Source of the DNA: Hyphomicrobiales bacterium
Lineage (GTDB): Bacteria; Pseudomonadota; Alphaproteobacteria; Rhizobiales; Methylopilaceae
NCBI GenBank assembly: GCA_022842205.1
Contig: JALHQA010000008.1
Span: 79,017 to 143,016 of the forward strand
DNA: 64,000 nt
Direction: 5' to 3'
The notes beneath the pieces are model-generated. The model saw nothing but the letters and a program-made list of their open reading frames with translations. It was not told the origin of the DNA and did not search any database. The translations under genes were made by a program, and so were the position numbers. Below, in pieces: positions 1 to 8,829 of the stretch; within the stretch, counting starts at the first letter, position 1; every line of letters starts with the position of its first letter.

Positions 1-1
1 C

Positions 2-979
2 GCAACCGAGCCGCTTGGCTTGGGATCGGACGGCAAGCCGGTCTATCTCCGTGACATCTGGCCGTCCTCGAAGGAGGTCGCTCAATATGTACGCGACAAC
101 GTCACCAAGGCGATCTTCCAGAAGCGCTATGCCGACGTCTTCAAGGGCGACGAGCACTGGCAGAAGATTTCGGTGTCGAAGGGCCTGACCTACGAGTGGG
201 ACGACCGCTCGACCTATGTGCAGAACCCGCCGTATTTCGAGGGCATCACCAAGACGCCGGCGCCGCTCAAAGACATCGACAATGCGCGTGTACTGGCGTT
301 GCTGCTCGATTCAATCACGACAGACCACATCTCGCCGGCGGGCTCGATCAAGGTCGAAAGCCCCGCCGGTCATTACCTGCGCGATCATCAGGTGCGCCCG
401 GCGGACTTCAACCAGTACGGCACGCGCCGCGGCAACCATCAGGTCATGATGCGCGGCACCTTCGCCAATATCCGCATCAAGAACCAGATGCTGGCTGGCG
501 TCGAAGGCGGGCTGACCAGGCATTATCCGGACGGCGAACAGATGCCGATCTACGACGCGGCCATGAAATACAAGGCCGACGGCGTGCCGCTCGTCGTCTT
601 TGCCGGAAAGGAATACGGCACCGGTTCCTCCCGCGACTGGGCCGCGAAGGGCACTGTCCTGCTTGGAATCCGCGCGGTGGTCGCTGAAAGTTTCGAGCGC
701 ATCCACCGCTCCAACCTTGTCGGCATGGGCGTCGTGCCGCTGGTGTTCGAGGCCGGCACGAGCTGGAAGACACTCGGCCTCAAGGGCGACGAAACGGTCA
801 CCATCCACGGCATAGCCGACGGGCTGCAGCCGCGGGCGGTTCTCACGGCCGAGATCACATTCGCGTCAGGCGAGGTCAAGCGCGTGCCGCTGGTCTGCCG
901 GATCGACACTGCCGAGGAAATGGAATATTTCCGCAATGGCGGCATCCTGCACTATGTGCTGCGCCAGCTCGCGGCATGA
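2..979 (+). CDS. acnA: Aconitate hydratase, C-terminal part (5' end outside window)
   Basis: This is the C-terminal ~325 residues of aconitase, which interconverts citrate and isocitrate in the TCA cycle. The reading frame is open to the left edge, so the gene starts upstream and the [4Fe-4S] cysteines are not visible. What is present is the linker that begins with EPLGLGSDGKPVYLRDIWP and the swivel domain with the conserved substrate-binding segment EYGTGSSRDWAAKG at about 200-213 of the visible part. The match to the AcnA/IRP1-type swivel domain is clear. A DUF1223 gene follows 53 bp downstream, an order common in Bradyrhizobium relatives. Confidence 0.95.
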   Translation, partial: ATEPLGLGSDGKPVYLRDIWPSSKEVAQYVRDNVTKAIFQKRYADVFKGDEHWQKISVSKGLTYEWDDRSTYVQNPPYFEGITKTPAPLKDIDNARVLALLLDSITTDHISPAGSIKVESPAGHYLRDHQVRPADFNQYGTRRGNHQVMMRGTFANIRIKNQMLAGVEGGLTRHYPDGEQMPIYDAAMKYKADGVPLVVFAGKEYGTGSSRDWAAKGTVLLGIRAVVAESFERIHRSNLVGMGVVPLVFEAGTSWKTLGLKGDETVTIHGIADGLQPRAVLTAEITFASGEVKRVPLVCRIDTAEEMEYFRNGGILHYVLRQLAA

Positions 980-1032
980 GGCTCTCGGCCTCGTGACTGG
1001 CGGGCCGGGGTAAACAGGGCCATGCCAGACCT

Positions 1033-1752
1033 ATGAGATTGACGCCTCAAGTACTCGGCATCGGGCTTGCGCTGGTATCAGTGCAGGCCCTTGCCGAACA
1101 GCCCCGGGCCGTTCTGGAGCTCTTTACCAGCCAAGGCTGCTCGTCCTGCCCCAAGGCCGACCGTCTTGCCGGTGAACTGGCCAAGGAGAAGGACCTCGTC
1201 GTCCTGACGTTTCCTGTCGATTACTGGGACTATCTCGGCTGGAAGGATACCTTCGGCGCGGCCGCCCATTCGGCCCGCCAGCGCGCCTATGCCAATGTTC
1301 GCGGCGACCGCAAGGTGTTCACACCGCAGATGATTGTTAACGGCATCGAGTCCGCGACCGGCAGCGACCGCACGGGGATTCTGGCGGCCATCGAAAAGAC
1401 GAAGGATAAGGACGGGCTGCTGGCGATCCCGGTCAATGTCGTGGAGCAGGGCGGTCAGATCGAGGTCGCCCTTGAAGCCGGACCTGCGCGCGAGGGCGAG
1501 GTATGGCTCGTCGCCGTTGCGTCGCACCGTACGGTCGAGATCGAGAACGGCGAGAACAAGAGCCGGACTATCGACTACACCAATGTTGTGCGGCGCATGA
1601 CGCGCCTCGGCGCCTGGGCCGGCAAGCCGTGCCAGTTCAAGGTTGCGCGCGCGGAAGCCGTGCCGGCGGATGCCGACCGCTATCTTGTGCTCGTGCAGCA
1701 AGGTTCAGGCTCGATGCCGGGCACGATTCTCGGCGTGCGCTCGACCGATTGA
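1033..1752 (+). CDS. DUF1223 thioredoxin-like exported protein
   Basis: A 239-residue protein with an N-terminal signal peptide (hydrophobic stretch 8-20, probable cleavage after ALA near residue 21). It has a thioredoxin-fold CxxC motif in LFTSQGCSSCPKAD (Cys36 and Cys39), followed by the family hallmark PVDYWDYLGWKD near 60-72. These features define DUF1223, a family of predicted periplasmic proteins of unknown role. The CxxC suggests redox activity, but this is inference. It sits downstream of acnA and could be read from the same transcript. Confidence 0.85.
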   Translation: MRLTPQVLGIGLALVSVQALAEQPRAVLELFTSQGCSSCPKADRLAGELAKEKDLVVLTFPVDYWDYLGWKDTFGAAAHSARQRAYANVRGDRKVFTPQMIVNGIESATGSDRTGILAAIEKTKDKDGLLAIPVNVVEQGGQIEVALEAGPAREGEVWLVAVASHRTVEIENGENKSRTIDYTNVVRRMTRLGAWAGKPCQFKVARAEAVPADADRYLVLVQQGSGSMPGTILGVRSTD

Positions 1753-2081
1753 ATTTTCTGAAAATTCGTGCGGTGCAGACAAAAAGAAGGGCCGGACAAG
1801 CCGGCCCTTCTCAAGTCACTTCAGGTTGCCCTGAAGCGTTTACGGTCAACCCGGTCAATCGCACCCCGTGGGGCTGGGGGGCTGGAATCGGAGCGTGACA
1901 ACCGGGCCCCGAGGCAACGGATGAAGGTTCATCCTGACCGGTGGCGGCGCGTTGTCCAGAAAGAGGCAATATTGTGAATTCGCCGTCATGCACAGGAATC
2001 CGTTAGCCGTGCTTGCATGGCATTGCCCCTTGCGCATGTTTTGTGACGGCGCGATGATTGAGGCGTCGAACCGAGGTGCGA
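1753..2081. other. 329-bp gap without a supported gene
   Basis: Apart from the hairpin at 1786-1810, nothing supported is seen here. Short open frames cross it on both strands but lack ribosome-binding sites and recognisable sequence. It presumably holds the promoter of the DUF2794 gene. Confidence 0.5.
1786..1810. terminator. Perfect 10-bp hairpin after the DUF1223 gene
   Basis: GAAGGGCCGG at 1786-1795 and CCGGCCCTTC at 1801-1810 pair perfectly around loop ACAAG. The A-run at 1781-1785 would give a U-tract on the minus strand, whereas the plus-strand side has only TCAAG. It may still end acnA-DUF1223 transcription in the plus direction. Confidence 0.5.
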
Positions 2082-2468
2082 ATGGGCGAAGTCATCGAGC
2101 CGATACACGAATTCGGGGGCGTCCAACGCTCCCACGAAAGTTTCAGTTCACAGCCGTCGGTGCCGGTTATCGCGTTCGACAAGCAAGAGCTCCGCGAAAT
2201 TCTCAATGTGTATGGCCGTCTGGTCGCGGCCGGTGAGATGCGCGACTACGCCATCGACATGCTGCGCGACAAGGCGGTGTTCTCGCTGTTCCGGCGCATG
2301 GGCGACGTACCGACCTACCGGATCGAGAAGGACCCGAAATTGAGAAGCCGCCAGGGCGCTTATTCGGTGATCTCCGCGACGGGCCTTATCCTGAAGCGCG
2401 GCCACGATCTTGGCCGCGTGCTGGCCGTACTCGACAAGCAGCGGCTGAAGCTCGTAACGAACCGATAA
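2082..2468 (+). CDS. DUF2794 family protein
   Basis: A 128-residue cytoplasmic protein. The ATG at 2082 (MGEVIEPI) is preferred to the upstream in-frame TTG at 2058 because GAGGTG lies just before it. The conserved core runs from FDKQELREILNVYGR through AGEMRDYAIDMLRDKAVFSLFRR to YRIEKDPKLRSRQGAYSV and ATGLILKRGHDL. This is the DUF2794 signature, found in alphaproteobacteria. The function is unknown. A position near acnA and a DUF1223 gene is the usual context. Confidence 0.85.
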   Translation: MGEVIEPIHEFGGVQRSHESFSSQPSVPVIAFDKQELREILNVYGRLVAAGEMRDYAIDMLRDKAVFSLFRRMGDVPTYRIEKDPKLRSRQGAYSVISATGLILKRGHDLGRVLAVLDKQRLKLVTNR

Positions 2469-2583
2469 CTTTATCCGAGCGCCCTGCGGGCTGCATACGA
2501 CCCATGCGTGCGCATGGGGGCTGAAGAACATCGCCAAGCCTATATACACGCCGTGCCCGGAAAAGGATGGTCCGACCGGGTCG

Positions 2584-2775
2584 ATGGCCCCGGAGGGCCG
2601 GCGAAAAGTGAACTGGAACGACTTCAAGAAGGTGCTGCGCGCGATCGACGAGCATGTCACCGAAAATGCATATGAACATGGACGGCGCTGGGTTCTCGAT
2701 CGGGAAACCGAACCGGTGACGACGCGCCGGACGGCGGCGCCCAGGAAATCCCCGAACGCGATGCTGGCCCGCTAA
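2584..2775 (+). CDS. Small hypothetical protein (doubtful)
   Basis: A possible 63-residue basic protein starting at ATG 2584. It has a plausible helical N-terminal half (NWNDFKKVLRAIDEHVTENA) and a tail rich in R, T and P. No family is recognised. Its stop lies 5 bp from the stop of the convergent acetyltransferase gene. Support is limited to an open frame of natural-looking composition filling an otherwise empty gap. Confidence 0.35.
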   Translation: MAPEGRRKVNWNDFKKVLRAIDEHVTENAYEHGRRWVLDRETEPVTTRRTAAPRKSPNAMLAR

Positions 2776-2780
2776 ACCGC

Positions 2781-3305
2781 TCAGGGCTCTTCGTCGGGCT
2801 CGAACCGGTCGCCGAGTCCGAGTGCTTTTTGCATCATCACGGTGTCGAGCCAGCGGCCGTGCTTACGGCCGACGGATGGGTGCGTGCCGATCATGTCGAA
2901 ACCCGCGGTGCGGTGCAGCGCCACCGATGCCGCGTTCTCACTGTCGCCGATCACCGCGATCATCTGGCGGAAGCCCCGCTCCTCGCATTGCGCGACCAAT
3001 GCGTTGAGCAGCGCGCGGCCGACCCCTTTGCCCTGCCAGCCCGGCGCGACGTAAACCGAGTTCTCGACGGTGTAGCGATAGGCAGGACGCGGCCGGTATG
3101 GTCCGGCATAGGCATAGCCGGCAACGGTGCCGCCAGCGTCTGCGACGAGATAGGGAAAGTTCTCGCGCGTCAGCGCCTCGAAGCGCCGCGTCATTTCCTC
3201 AAGACCGGGCGGGACGAGTTCGAAGCTGGCGGTGCCTGTACGGACGGCCTCGTCGTAGATGGCGGCGATGGCGGGGAGGTCGGCGGGGGAGGCGGAACGG
3301 ATCAT
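2781..3305 (-). CDS. GNAT N-acetyltransferase, phosphinothricin/methionine-sulfoximine type
   Basis: A 174-residue GNAT enzyme that would transfer acetyl from acetyl-CoA to an amino group. It starts with the typical IRSASPADLPAIAAIYDEAV. It carries YAGPYRPRPAYRYTVENSVYV, as in the Pat/Bar/MddA subgroup that acetylates phosphinothricin or methionine sulfoximine. The acetyl-CoA loop follows (PGWQGKGVGRALL, near 95-107), then GDSENAASVALHRTAGF. The exact substrate cannot be read from sequence. The BI-1 gene lies upstream on the same strand, with a terminator between them, so this gene needs its own promoter. Confidence 0.85.
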   Translation of the reverse strand: MIRSASPADLPAIAAIYDEAVRTGTASFELVPPGLEEMTRRFEALTRENFPYLVADAGGTVAGYAYAGPYRPRPAYRYTVENSVYVAPGWQGKGVGRALLNALVAQCEERGFRQMIAVIGDSENAASVALHRTAGFDMIGTHPSVGRKHGRWLDTVMMQKALGLGDRFEPDEEP

Positions 3306-3326
3306 TCTTTTCGCACAATAACAAAA

Positions 3327-3350
3327 AAGCCCCGGCTTTCGCCGGGGCTT
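3327..3350 (-). terminator. Rho-independent terminator of the BI-1 gene
   Basis: AAGCCCCGGC (3327-3336) and GCCGGGGCTT (3341-3350) form a 10-bp stem with a TTTC loop. The A-run at 3323-3328 becomes a U-tract on the minus strand. It lies 21 bp beyond the BI-1 stop codon. Confidence 0.85.
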
Positions 3351-3370
3351 ATATGTTCAATCGACGCTTT

Positions 3371-4129
3371 TTATTCGCGGTTGCCGAACAGGTTCAGCAG
3401 CATCATGAACAGGTTGATGAAGTCGAGGTAGAGCGACAGGGCACCCATGATCGCCTTGCGGCCCATCATGTCGCTGTCGTCGACCGCGTTGTACATCTCC
3501 TTGATGCGCTGCGTGTCGTAGGCGGTGAGACCCGAGAACACCAGCACGCCGACGCACGAGATGATGAACTGCATCATCGTCGACTGCAGGAAGATGTTGA
3601 CCACCATCGCGATGATGAGGCCGATCAGACCCATCACGAGGAAGGTGCCGAACGCCGAAAGGTCGCGCTTCGTCGTGTAGCCGTAGAGGCTGAGCGCGCC
3701 GAAAGCCGCCGCGGTGATGAAGAACACGCGCGCGATCGAGGAGCCGGTATAGACCATGAAGATGGTCGACAGCGACATGCCCATGAGCGCGGCGAACGTC
3801 CAGAACGCGATCTGCGCGCCGGAGGTGCTCATGCGGCCGATACGGGCGGACAGGTAGAAGACCATGCCGAGCGGCGCCAGTGCGATCACCCATTTCAGCG
3901 GCGTCGCGAACAGGGTCTGCCCGAACGAGGTCAGCGCCGTGGCGCCGGAGGCGTCCTGCGTCACGGCCAGCTTGAAGACGCCGATGGCCACGAGGCCGGT
4001 GATGGCCAGGCCGATCGTCATGTAGTTGTAGACGGAGACCATGTAGGACCGGAGGCCCTGGTCGATGACAGCGGCCTCAGTGCGGGCCGTGCCCACGCGG
4101 GCCGTCCCAGTGCGGTCGAAGTCAGCCAT
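3371..4129 (-). CDS. Bax inhibitor-1 / YbhL family membrane protein
   Basis: A 252-residue integral membrane protein with about seven hydrophobic segments from residue 30 on, starting GLRSYMVSVYNYMTIGLAITGL. The late family motif FSGLTAYDTQRIKEMY is clear. It belongs to the BI-1/YbhL/YccA (UPF0005) family; members leak Ca2+ or modulate membrane proteases, but the role here is unknown. The start ATG at 4129 follows the ribosome-binding site GGGAAG. The 150-bp leader contains a conserved-looking hairpin, and a terminator follows the stop, so it is monocistronic. Confidence 0.9.
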   Translation of the reverse strand: MADFDRTGTARVGTARTEAAVIDQGLRSYMVSVYNYMTIGLAITGLVAIGVFKLAVTQDASGATALTSFGQTLFATPLKWVIALAPLGMVFYLSARIGRMSTSGAQIAFWTFAALMGMSLSTIFMVYTGSSIARVFFITAAAFGALSLYGYTTKRDLSAFGTFLVMGLIGLIIAMVVNIFLQSTMMQFIISCVGVLVFSGLTAYDTQRIKEMYNAVDDSDMMGRKAIMGALSLYLDFINLFMMLLNLFGNRE

Positions 4130-4204
4130 TGAATTTCTTCCCTTTTGTTATCCCGCATTCCGAGGGCGCGAGATCTCGGGAACAATATGGGAAATCCCGC
4201 GCTC

Positions 4205-4245
4205 GGAGACAAGCAGGGGAACTACGGTACCGCTACGGTGTCTCC
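4205..4245 (-). promoter_or_regulatory. Candidate ybhL leader RNA upstream of the BI-1 gene
   Basis: On the minus strand, GGAGACA (4245-4239) pairs with TGTCTCC (4211-4205) and encloses a near-palindromic region around CGGTACCG. It lies about 75-115 bases upstream of a ybhL-type start codon. A cis-regulatory RNA called the ybhL motif is described in alphaproteobacteria at exactly this place. I match it by position and helix, not by a covariance model. A second self-complementary site, CGAGATCTCG, lies nearer the gene. Confidence 0.5.
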
Positions 4246-4279
4246 TGACATTTCCGCGAACGAAGCCTTTGCCGGGCCG

Positions 4280-6850
4280 TCACAAATTTCGCAGCACCGG
4301 CGCCGGCTTCAGCCCCGTCAGCCGCCAGGTGCCGGCCAGGCCGAGCACGACGGTCAGGACGAGAGCCGCCGCGGCGGCACCGAGCGCGCTCTGCCAGTCG
4401 AGATAGAATTCGAGATTCATCACCTCGCGGACGATGACGAAGGCGGCCGCCGCGCCGGCCAGAAGGCCGAACAGGGCGGTGCCGAACCCGATCATCAGAT
4501 ATTCGAGCGCAAAGGCGGCGATGATGCGCGTGCGGGTCGCGCCCAGCGTCTTCAGGATCATGGCGTCATAGACCCTGTAGCGGTGGCCGGCGGCAAGCGC
4601 CCCGCCGAGCACGAGCACGCTCGCAAACAGCGTCACCCCGCTCGCGCCGCGGATGGCGAGCGCAAGGTCGGTGACGATTTCGGCGATGCTGGAAAGCGCA
4701 TCCTTCACCCGCACGATCAGGATGGCGGGAAAGCGCGCGGCGGTCTCGCGCAGGAGCGCAAGCTCGGCGGCGTCCCCCGCGTCGGCCGGGAAAGAGAGGG
4801 TCGCGAGATACTGGTAGGGCGCGCCGGCGAAGGTGTTCGGTGAAAACACCAGCACGAAATTGATGCCAAGGCTCTCCCACTCGACCTCGCGCAGATTTGC
4901 AATCCGCGCGCTGATCTCGCGGCCGAGCACGTTCACGGTGATCTCGTCGCCGATCGAGAGACCGAGATCGCGCGCGCTCTCCGCCTCGAAGGAGACGAGG
5001 TTGTCGCCCGTGTGGCCGGGTTGCCACCATTCCCCCTCGACGACCTTGGACCCCTCCGGCGGGCTATCGGCATGTGTGATGCCGCGGTCGCCGCGCAGCA
5101 CCCACGCGGATTCGCCGGCCCGATAGCCTTCCGCGCTTTCGCCTTTCAGGGCGACGATGCGGCCGCGCAGCATCGGCACCTGCTCGATCGTGCCGCCCGG
5201 CACCTTCTCCTTCAGGAAGGCGGCGAAGTCCGGCGCTTCGGCATTCGGAATGTCCGCGAAGAAGAAGCTCGGCGCGCGCTCCGGAAGCGACGCGGTCAGC
5301 TGGTTTCGTATGGACGAATCGATCAGCGTCAGCGTCACCAGCAGCGCAAGGCCGAGGCCGAGCGACAACACGACCGACGGCGTCAGCGCGCCGGGCCGAT
5401 GGACGTTTGCGAGCGCCATGCGCAGTTCGGCGTTGCGCGGCCGCGGCAGGCGGCGGGCGATGGCCATGATCACGAACGCAACGAGGCGCAGCAACGCGAA
5501 GATCGCGATCGCGGCACCGATGAAGGTCAGTGCCACGAGTTTCTGCGCGGCGGTCGCGACCATCAGCGCGACCAGCACGACAACCGCAACAGCCATCAGC
5601 ACGAGATAGCGCCGCGCCGGCCAGCGCAGCGTCGTCTGCGCGAGATGATCGCGAAACAGCGCGGAGACCGGCAGTTCATGCGCGCGCGCCAGCGGCCACA
5701 ATGTGAAGACGAAGGCAATCAGCGCGCCGAACACGGCCGCGATGGCGAGCCGTCCGGGCTGCAGCGAAGGAACGAAGGGCAGCGGGATCATCGCGCCGAA
5801 CGCCCAGTCGACCAGAAAGGGCAGGGCCGCGCCGAGCGCGAGGCCGAGCGCGATGCCGATCCCGGCAATGGCGAGAATCTGCAACAGATAGATCTGAAAA
5901 ATGCGCGCGCCGGTCGCGCCCAGCGATTTCAGCACGGCGATGGTCTCGCGCCGCTTCTCGACGTAGGCATTGACGGCATTGGCGACGCCGACGCCGCCGA
6001 CGAGGAGCGCAGTAAGCCCGACGAGAGTCAGGAACTGGCTGAAGCGGTTGATGTTCTGTTCAAGCCGGTCGGAGGCGCTGTCGCGCGTGCGTACCCGCCA
6101 TCCCGCCTCGGGGAAGGCCTTCTGCGCCGCTTCGGTAAACGTACGGACATCGGTATCGGACGCGGCGGCTGGCGGCAGCGCGACCCGGTAGCTCCAGCGC
6201 ACGAGGCTGCCGGGCACGACGAGGCCCGTGGCGTCGAGCGCCGCCCGCGTCACATACATATGCGGCGCAAAACCGAAGCCGCCCGACAGATTGTCCGGTT
6301 CCTTGACAAGCGCGGCGCGAATCTCGAGCGGGATATCCCCGACCGTTATGCGGTCGCCGACCTTGGCTTCGAGGCGCGCGAGCAGCGCCTGATCGACCAC
6401 GGTGCCGAATACGCCGCCCCTTTGGGCCAGAAGCCCGGACAAAGGCACCTGCGGATCGGTCTCCATCACACCGAACAGCGGGTGCAGTTCGGTCACGGCC
6501 TTCAGTTCGCCGAGCGCCGCATTGCCGTCGCCGGTGCGCGCCATCGCACGCAGGCTTGCGACCGGAGAGACGGTGCCCCGCGCGCTGAGGAACGCCATCT
6601 CTTCGGGCGTTGCCTCGCGGTGAAGAAGCTGGAACGCGGCGTCGCCGCCGAGAATGTTGCGGCCCTCGCGCGCGAGGCCATCGTACAGGCCGCCCGCGAT
6701 CGAGCCGACACCGGCAATCGAGGCCACGCCGAGCGCAAGGCAGGCGATGAAGGTGCCGAAGCCCGACATGCCGCCGCGCATCTCGCGCAGTGCAAGCCGC
6801 AGCGACAGCGCCCATCCCGGCGCCCTGGGAGACGGTGCGAAGGCGGTCAT
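4280..6850 (-). CDS. ABC transporter permease, FtsX/YbbP type
   Basis: An 856-residue permease with the duplicated FtsX architecture. A first membrane segment lies near 35-55, followed by a large periplasmic region. A TM bundle spans about 265-480, with the motif YVEKRRETIAVLKSLGATGARIFQIYL. A second periplasmic domain is followed by a C-terminal bundle with ILKTLGATRTRIIAAFALEY. The paired KxLGAT motifs contact the ATPase. It overlaps the ATP-binding gene by 1 base (ATGA-type junction). As in E. coli ybbA-ybbP, the pair is divergent from tesA. The substrate is unknown; lipid or lipoprotein extrusion is the usual guess. Confidence 0.88.
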   Translation of the reverse strand: MTAFAPSPRAPGWALSLRLALREMRGGMSGFGTFIACLALGVASIAGVGSIAGGLYDGLAREGRNILGGDAAFQLLHREATPEEMAFLSARGTVSPVASLRAMARTGDGNAALGELKAVTELHPLFGVMETDPQVPLSGLLAQRGGVFGTVVDQALLARLEAKVGDRITVGDIPLEIRAALVKEPDNLSGGFGFAPHMYVTRAALDATGLVVPGSLVRWSYRVALPPAAASDTDVRTFTEAAQKAFPEAGWRVRTRDSASDRLEQNINRFSQFLTLVGLTALLVGGVGVANAVNAYVEKRRETIAVLKSLGATGARIFQIYLLQILAIAGIGIALGLALGAALPFLVDWAFGAMIPLPFVPSLQPGRLAIAAVFGALIAFVFTLWPLARAHELPVSALFRDHLAQTTLRWPARRYLVLMAVAVVVLVALMVATAAQKLVALTFIGAAIAIFALLRLVAFVIMAIARRLPRPRNAELRMALANVHRPGALTPSVVLSLGLGLALLVTLTLIDSSIRNQLTASLPERAPSFFFADIPNAEAPDFAAFLKEKVPGGTIEQVPMLRGRIVALKGESAEGYRAGESAWVLRGDRGITHADSPPEGSKVVEGEWWQPGHTGDNLVSFEAESARDLGLSIGDEITVNVLGREISARIANLREVEWESLGINFVLVFSPNTFAGAPYQYLATLSFPADAGDAAELALLRETAARFPAILIVRVKDALSSIAEIVTDLALAIRGASGVTLFASVLVLGGALAAGHRYRVYDAMILKTLGATRTRIIAAFALEYLMIGFGTALFGLLAGAAAAFVIVREVMNLEFYLDWQSALGAAAAALVLTVVLGLAGTWRLTGLKPAPVLRNL

Positions 6851-7536
6851 CAGGCCGTCAGGACCTCCGGCGCGCTGTGCTGGATCTTGCCGGAGCGCAG
6901 CCGCACCACACGGTCGCAGCGCTGGGCCAAAGCGAGATCATGCGTCACCAGCACGAGCGTCGTGCCGCGCTCCTTCGCCTTGCTGAAGATGAGGTCGGCG
7001 ATGCTCCGCCCGGTCGTCTCGTCGAGATTTCCGGTCGGCTCGTCGCAGACGAGGATCTGCGCGCCTGGCGCGAGCGCCCTTGCCAGCGCCACGCGCTGCT
7101 GTTCGCCGCCCGACAGTTCGGCCGGATAGTGGGTGGCGCGATGGGCGAGCCCGACTTCCGCCAGTTCGGCCTCGGCGCGCGCGGAAGCATCCGGTGCGCC
7201 GGCCAGCTCGAGGGGCACGGCGACATTTTCCAGCGCCGTCATGGTCGGGATGAGATGAAAGCTCTGGAACACGACGCCGATGTTCCTGCCGCGAAAGCGC
7301 GCCAGGGCATCCTCGTCCAGTCGCGTCAGTTCCTCGCCGAGCAGTTTCACGCTGCCGCTGTCGGCGCGTTCGAGGCCCGCCAGAACCATCAGCAGCGAGG
7401 ATTTTCCGGAGCCGGAAGGCCCCGTCAGGCCGACGGTCTCGCCCTTGGCGATGGTGAGGGAAATGTCCTTGAGGATATGGACCCGGGCCGCGCCGCGGCC
7501 CAAACTGAGATTGATGCCTGTGAGGTCGATGGCCAT
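6850..7536 (-). CDS. ABC transporter ATP-binding protein, YbbA/LolD type
   Basis: A 228-residue ATPase starting at ATG 7536 (MAIDLTGINL). The longer open frame upstream lies within tesA promoter sequence and is not conserved-looking. It has Walker A GPSGSGKS (39-46), the Q-loop in VFQSFHLIPTMTALENV, signature LSGGEQQRVALARAL, Walker B ILVCDEPTGNLD and the H-switch THD. It powers the FtsX-type permease encoded immediately downstream. The 34-bp gap to tesA implies back-to-back promoters. Confidence 0.92.
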   Translation of the reverse strand: MAIDLTGINLSLGRGAARVHILKDISLTIAKGETVGLTGPSGSGKSSLLMVLAGLERADSGSVKLLGEELTRLDEDALARFRGRNIGVVFQSFHLIPTMTALENVAVPLELAGAPDASARAEAELAEVGLAHRATHYPAELSGGEQQRVALARALAPGAQILVCDEPTGNLDETTGRSIADLIFSKAKERGTTLVLVTHDLALAQRCDRVVRLRSGKIQHSAPEVLTA

Positions 7537-7570
7537 ATCCGGTGAAACCCGCCTTGTGGAGAGACCCCAT

Positions 7571-8242
7571 ATGGAGAGCACCGCCGTCACCCGCCAGTCA
7601 CAAACGCTTGGGCTTGCCCGTCTATTTGTCGCGGCGGCCATCGCCTGGCTGGGCTTCCTGCTCCCGGCTTCGGCGGACACCGTCCGCCTTGTCGCGCTCG
7701 GCGACAGCCTGACGGCAGGCTACGGCCTCAATACGTCGCAGGCCTTTCCGGCGGTGCTGGAGAAAGCCCTCAAGGCCAAGGGGTTCGATGTCGAGATCAC
7801 GAATGCCGGCGTCTCCGGCGATACGGCCGCCGCCGGGGCGCAGCGGGTCGACTGGTCGGTGCCGGACGGCACCGACGGCGTGATCCTTGAGCTTGGCGCC
7901 AACGACGCGCTGCGCGGCCTGCCCCCCGAGCAGACGGACAAGGCACTGCGCCAGATTCTCGACCGGCTGAAGGCGCGCAACATCCCGGTGCTGATCGCGG
8001 GCATGTACGCGCCGCGCAGTCTCGGCGCCGCCTACTATGAAAAGTTCGACGCCATCTATCCCGCGCTCGCAAAAGACTACGGGCACGATCTCTACCCGTT
8101 CTTCCTCGAGGGCGTGCTCGGCGACGCCAGCCTCAATCTCGACGACGGCATGCACCCGAGTCACACGGGTGTCGAGAGAATCGTTGAGGGAATCCTTCCC
8201 GCCGTCGAAAGTTTCCTTGGCCGCATCAAGACCGCGTCCTGA
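7571..8242 (+). CDS. tesA: Exported SGNH lipase/esterase (TesA family)
   Basis: A 223-residue periplasmic acyl-CoA thioesterase/arylesterase. A hydrophobic signal segment lies at 15-35, with likely cleavage after ASA. The SGNH blocks are all present: block I GDSLTAGYG (Ser46), block II with the oxyanion Gly, block III GAND, and block V DGMHPSHTG with catalytic Asp and His. The ATG at 7571 is chosen because upstream sequence lies in the ABC gene. The divergent tesA/ybbAP order is conserved from enterics to rhizobia. Confidence 0.9.
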   Translation: MESTAVTRQSQTLGLARLFVAAAIAWLGFLLPASADTVRLVALGDSLTAGYGLNTSQAFPAVLEKALKAKGFDVEITNAGVSGDTAAAGAQRVDWSVPDGTDGVILELGANDALRGLPPEQTDKALRQILDRLKARNIPVLIAGMYAPRSLGAAYYEKFDAIYPALAKDYGHDLYPFFLEGVLGDASLNLDDGMHPSHTGVERIVEGILPAVESFLGRIKTAS

Positions 8243-8256
8243 TTCGGGAGGCCCGC

Positions 8257-8829
8257 ATGCCCCGCCTGTTCACCGCCCTCGAAATTCCAAACGATGTCGC
8301 CGAGCGGCTGTCCGTCCTGCGTGGCGGGCTGCCCGGTGCGCGCTGGGTCGAACCCGAGAACTATCATGTGACGCTGCGCTTTCTCGGTGATGTTGATGAC
8401 CGCACCGCGCAGGAAGCCTCGGATTTTCTTGACGGTATCCTGCGCGAACCGCTGACGGTATCGATCGGCGAGCTCGACGCGTTCGGCGGCGACCGGCCGC
8501 GCTCGATCATCGCCAAGGTGCAGCCGACCGCGGAACTCTCCGATCTGCAGGCGGAGAACGAGCGCGCGGTGCGCCGCGCCGGCCTGCCGCCGGAGGGCCG
8601 TAAATTCACGCCCCATGTCACCCTGGCGAGACTGCGCGATGTGAAGCCGCGCGAGGTGGCCGACTGGCTCGCGGTGCGCGGCGGCGCGCCGCGGCTGGAT
8701 TTCGAGGCCCGGCGCTTCGTGATGATGTCTTCGCGCGCCTCGACCGGCGGCGGACCCTATGTCGTCGAGGAGGTCTATCCGCTCGGCGACGACATGGAGG
8801 AGGACGAATATGCCGAAGCTCGCTGGTGA
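8257..8829 (+). CDS. thpR: RNA 2',3'-cyclic phosphodiesterase (2H family)
   Basis: A 190-residue enzyme of the LigT/ThpR 2H phosphoesterase family, which opens 2',3'-cyclic phosphates on RNA ends. Both catalytic motifs are present: HVTL at 37-40 and HVTL at 120-123. The family start RLFTALEIP is also clear. It follows tesA by 14 bp and overlaps phhB by 20 bp, so the three genes probably share a transcript. The acidic tail (GDDMEEDEYAEARW) is encoded in the overlap. Confidence 0.92.
   Translation: MPRLFTALEIPNDVAERLSVLRGGLPGARWVEPENYHVTLRFLGDVDDRTAQEASDFLDGILREPLTVSIGELDAFGGDRPRSIIAKVQPTAELSDLQAENERAVRRAGLPPEGRKFTPHVTLARLRDVKPREVADWLAVRGGAPRLDFEARRFVMMSSRASTGGGPYVVEEVYPLGDDMEEDEYAEARW

Noticed and set aside
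5012..7129. 705-codon plus-strand open frame
   Set aside because: It is antisense to the FtsX-type permease and its ATPase, both well supported.
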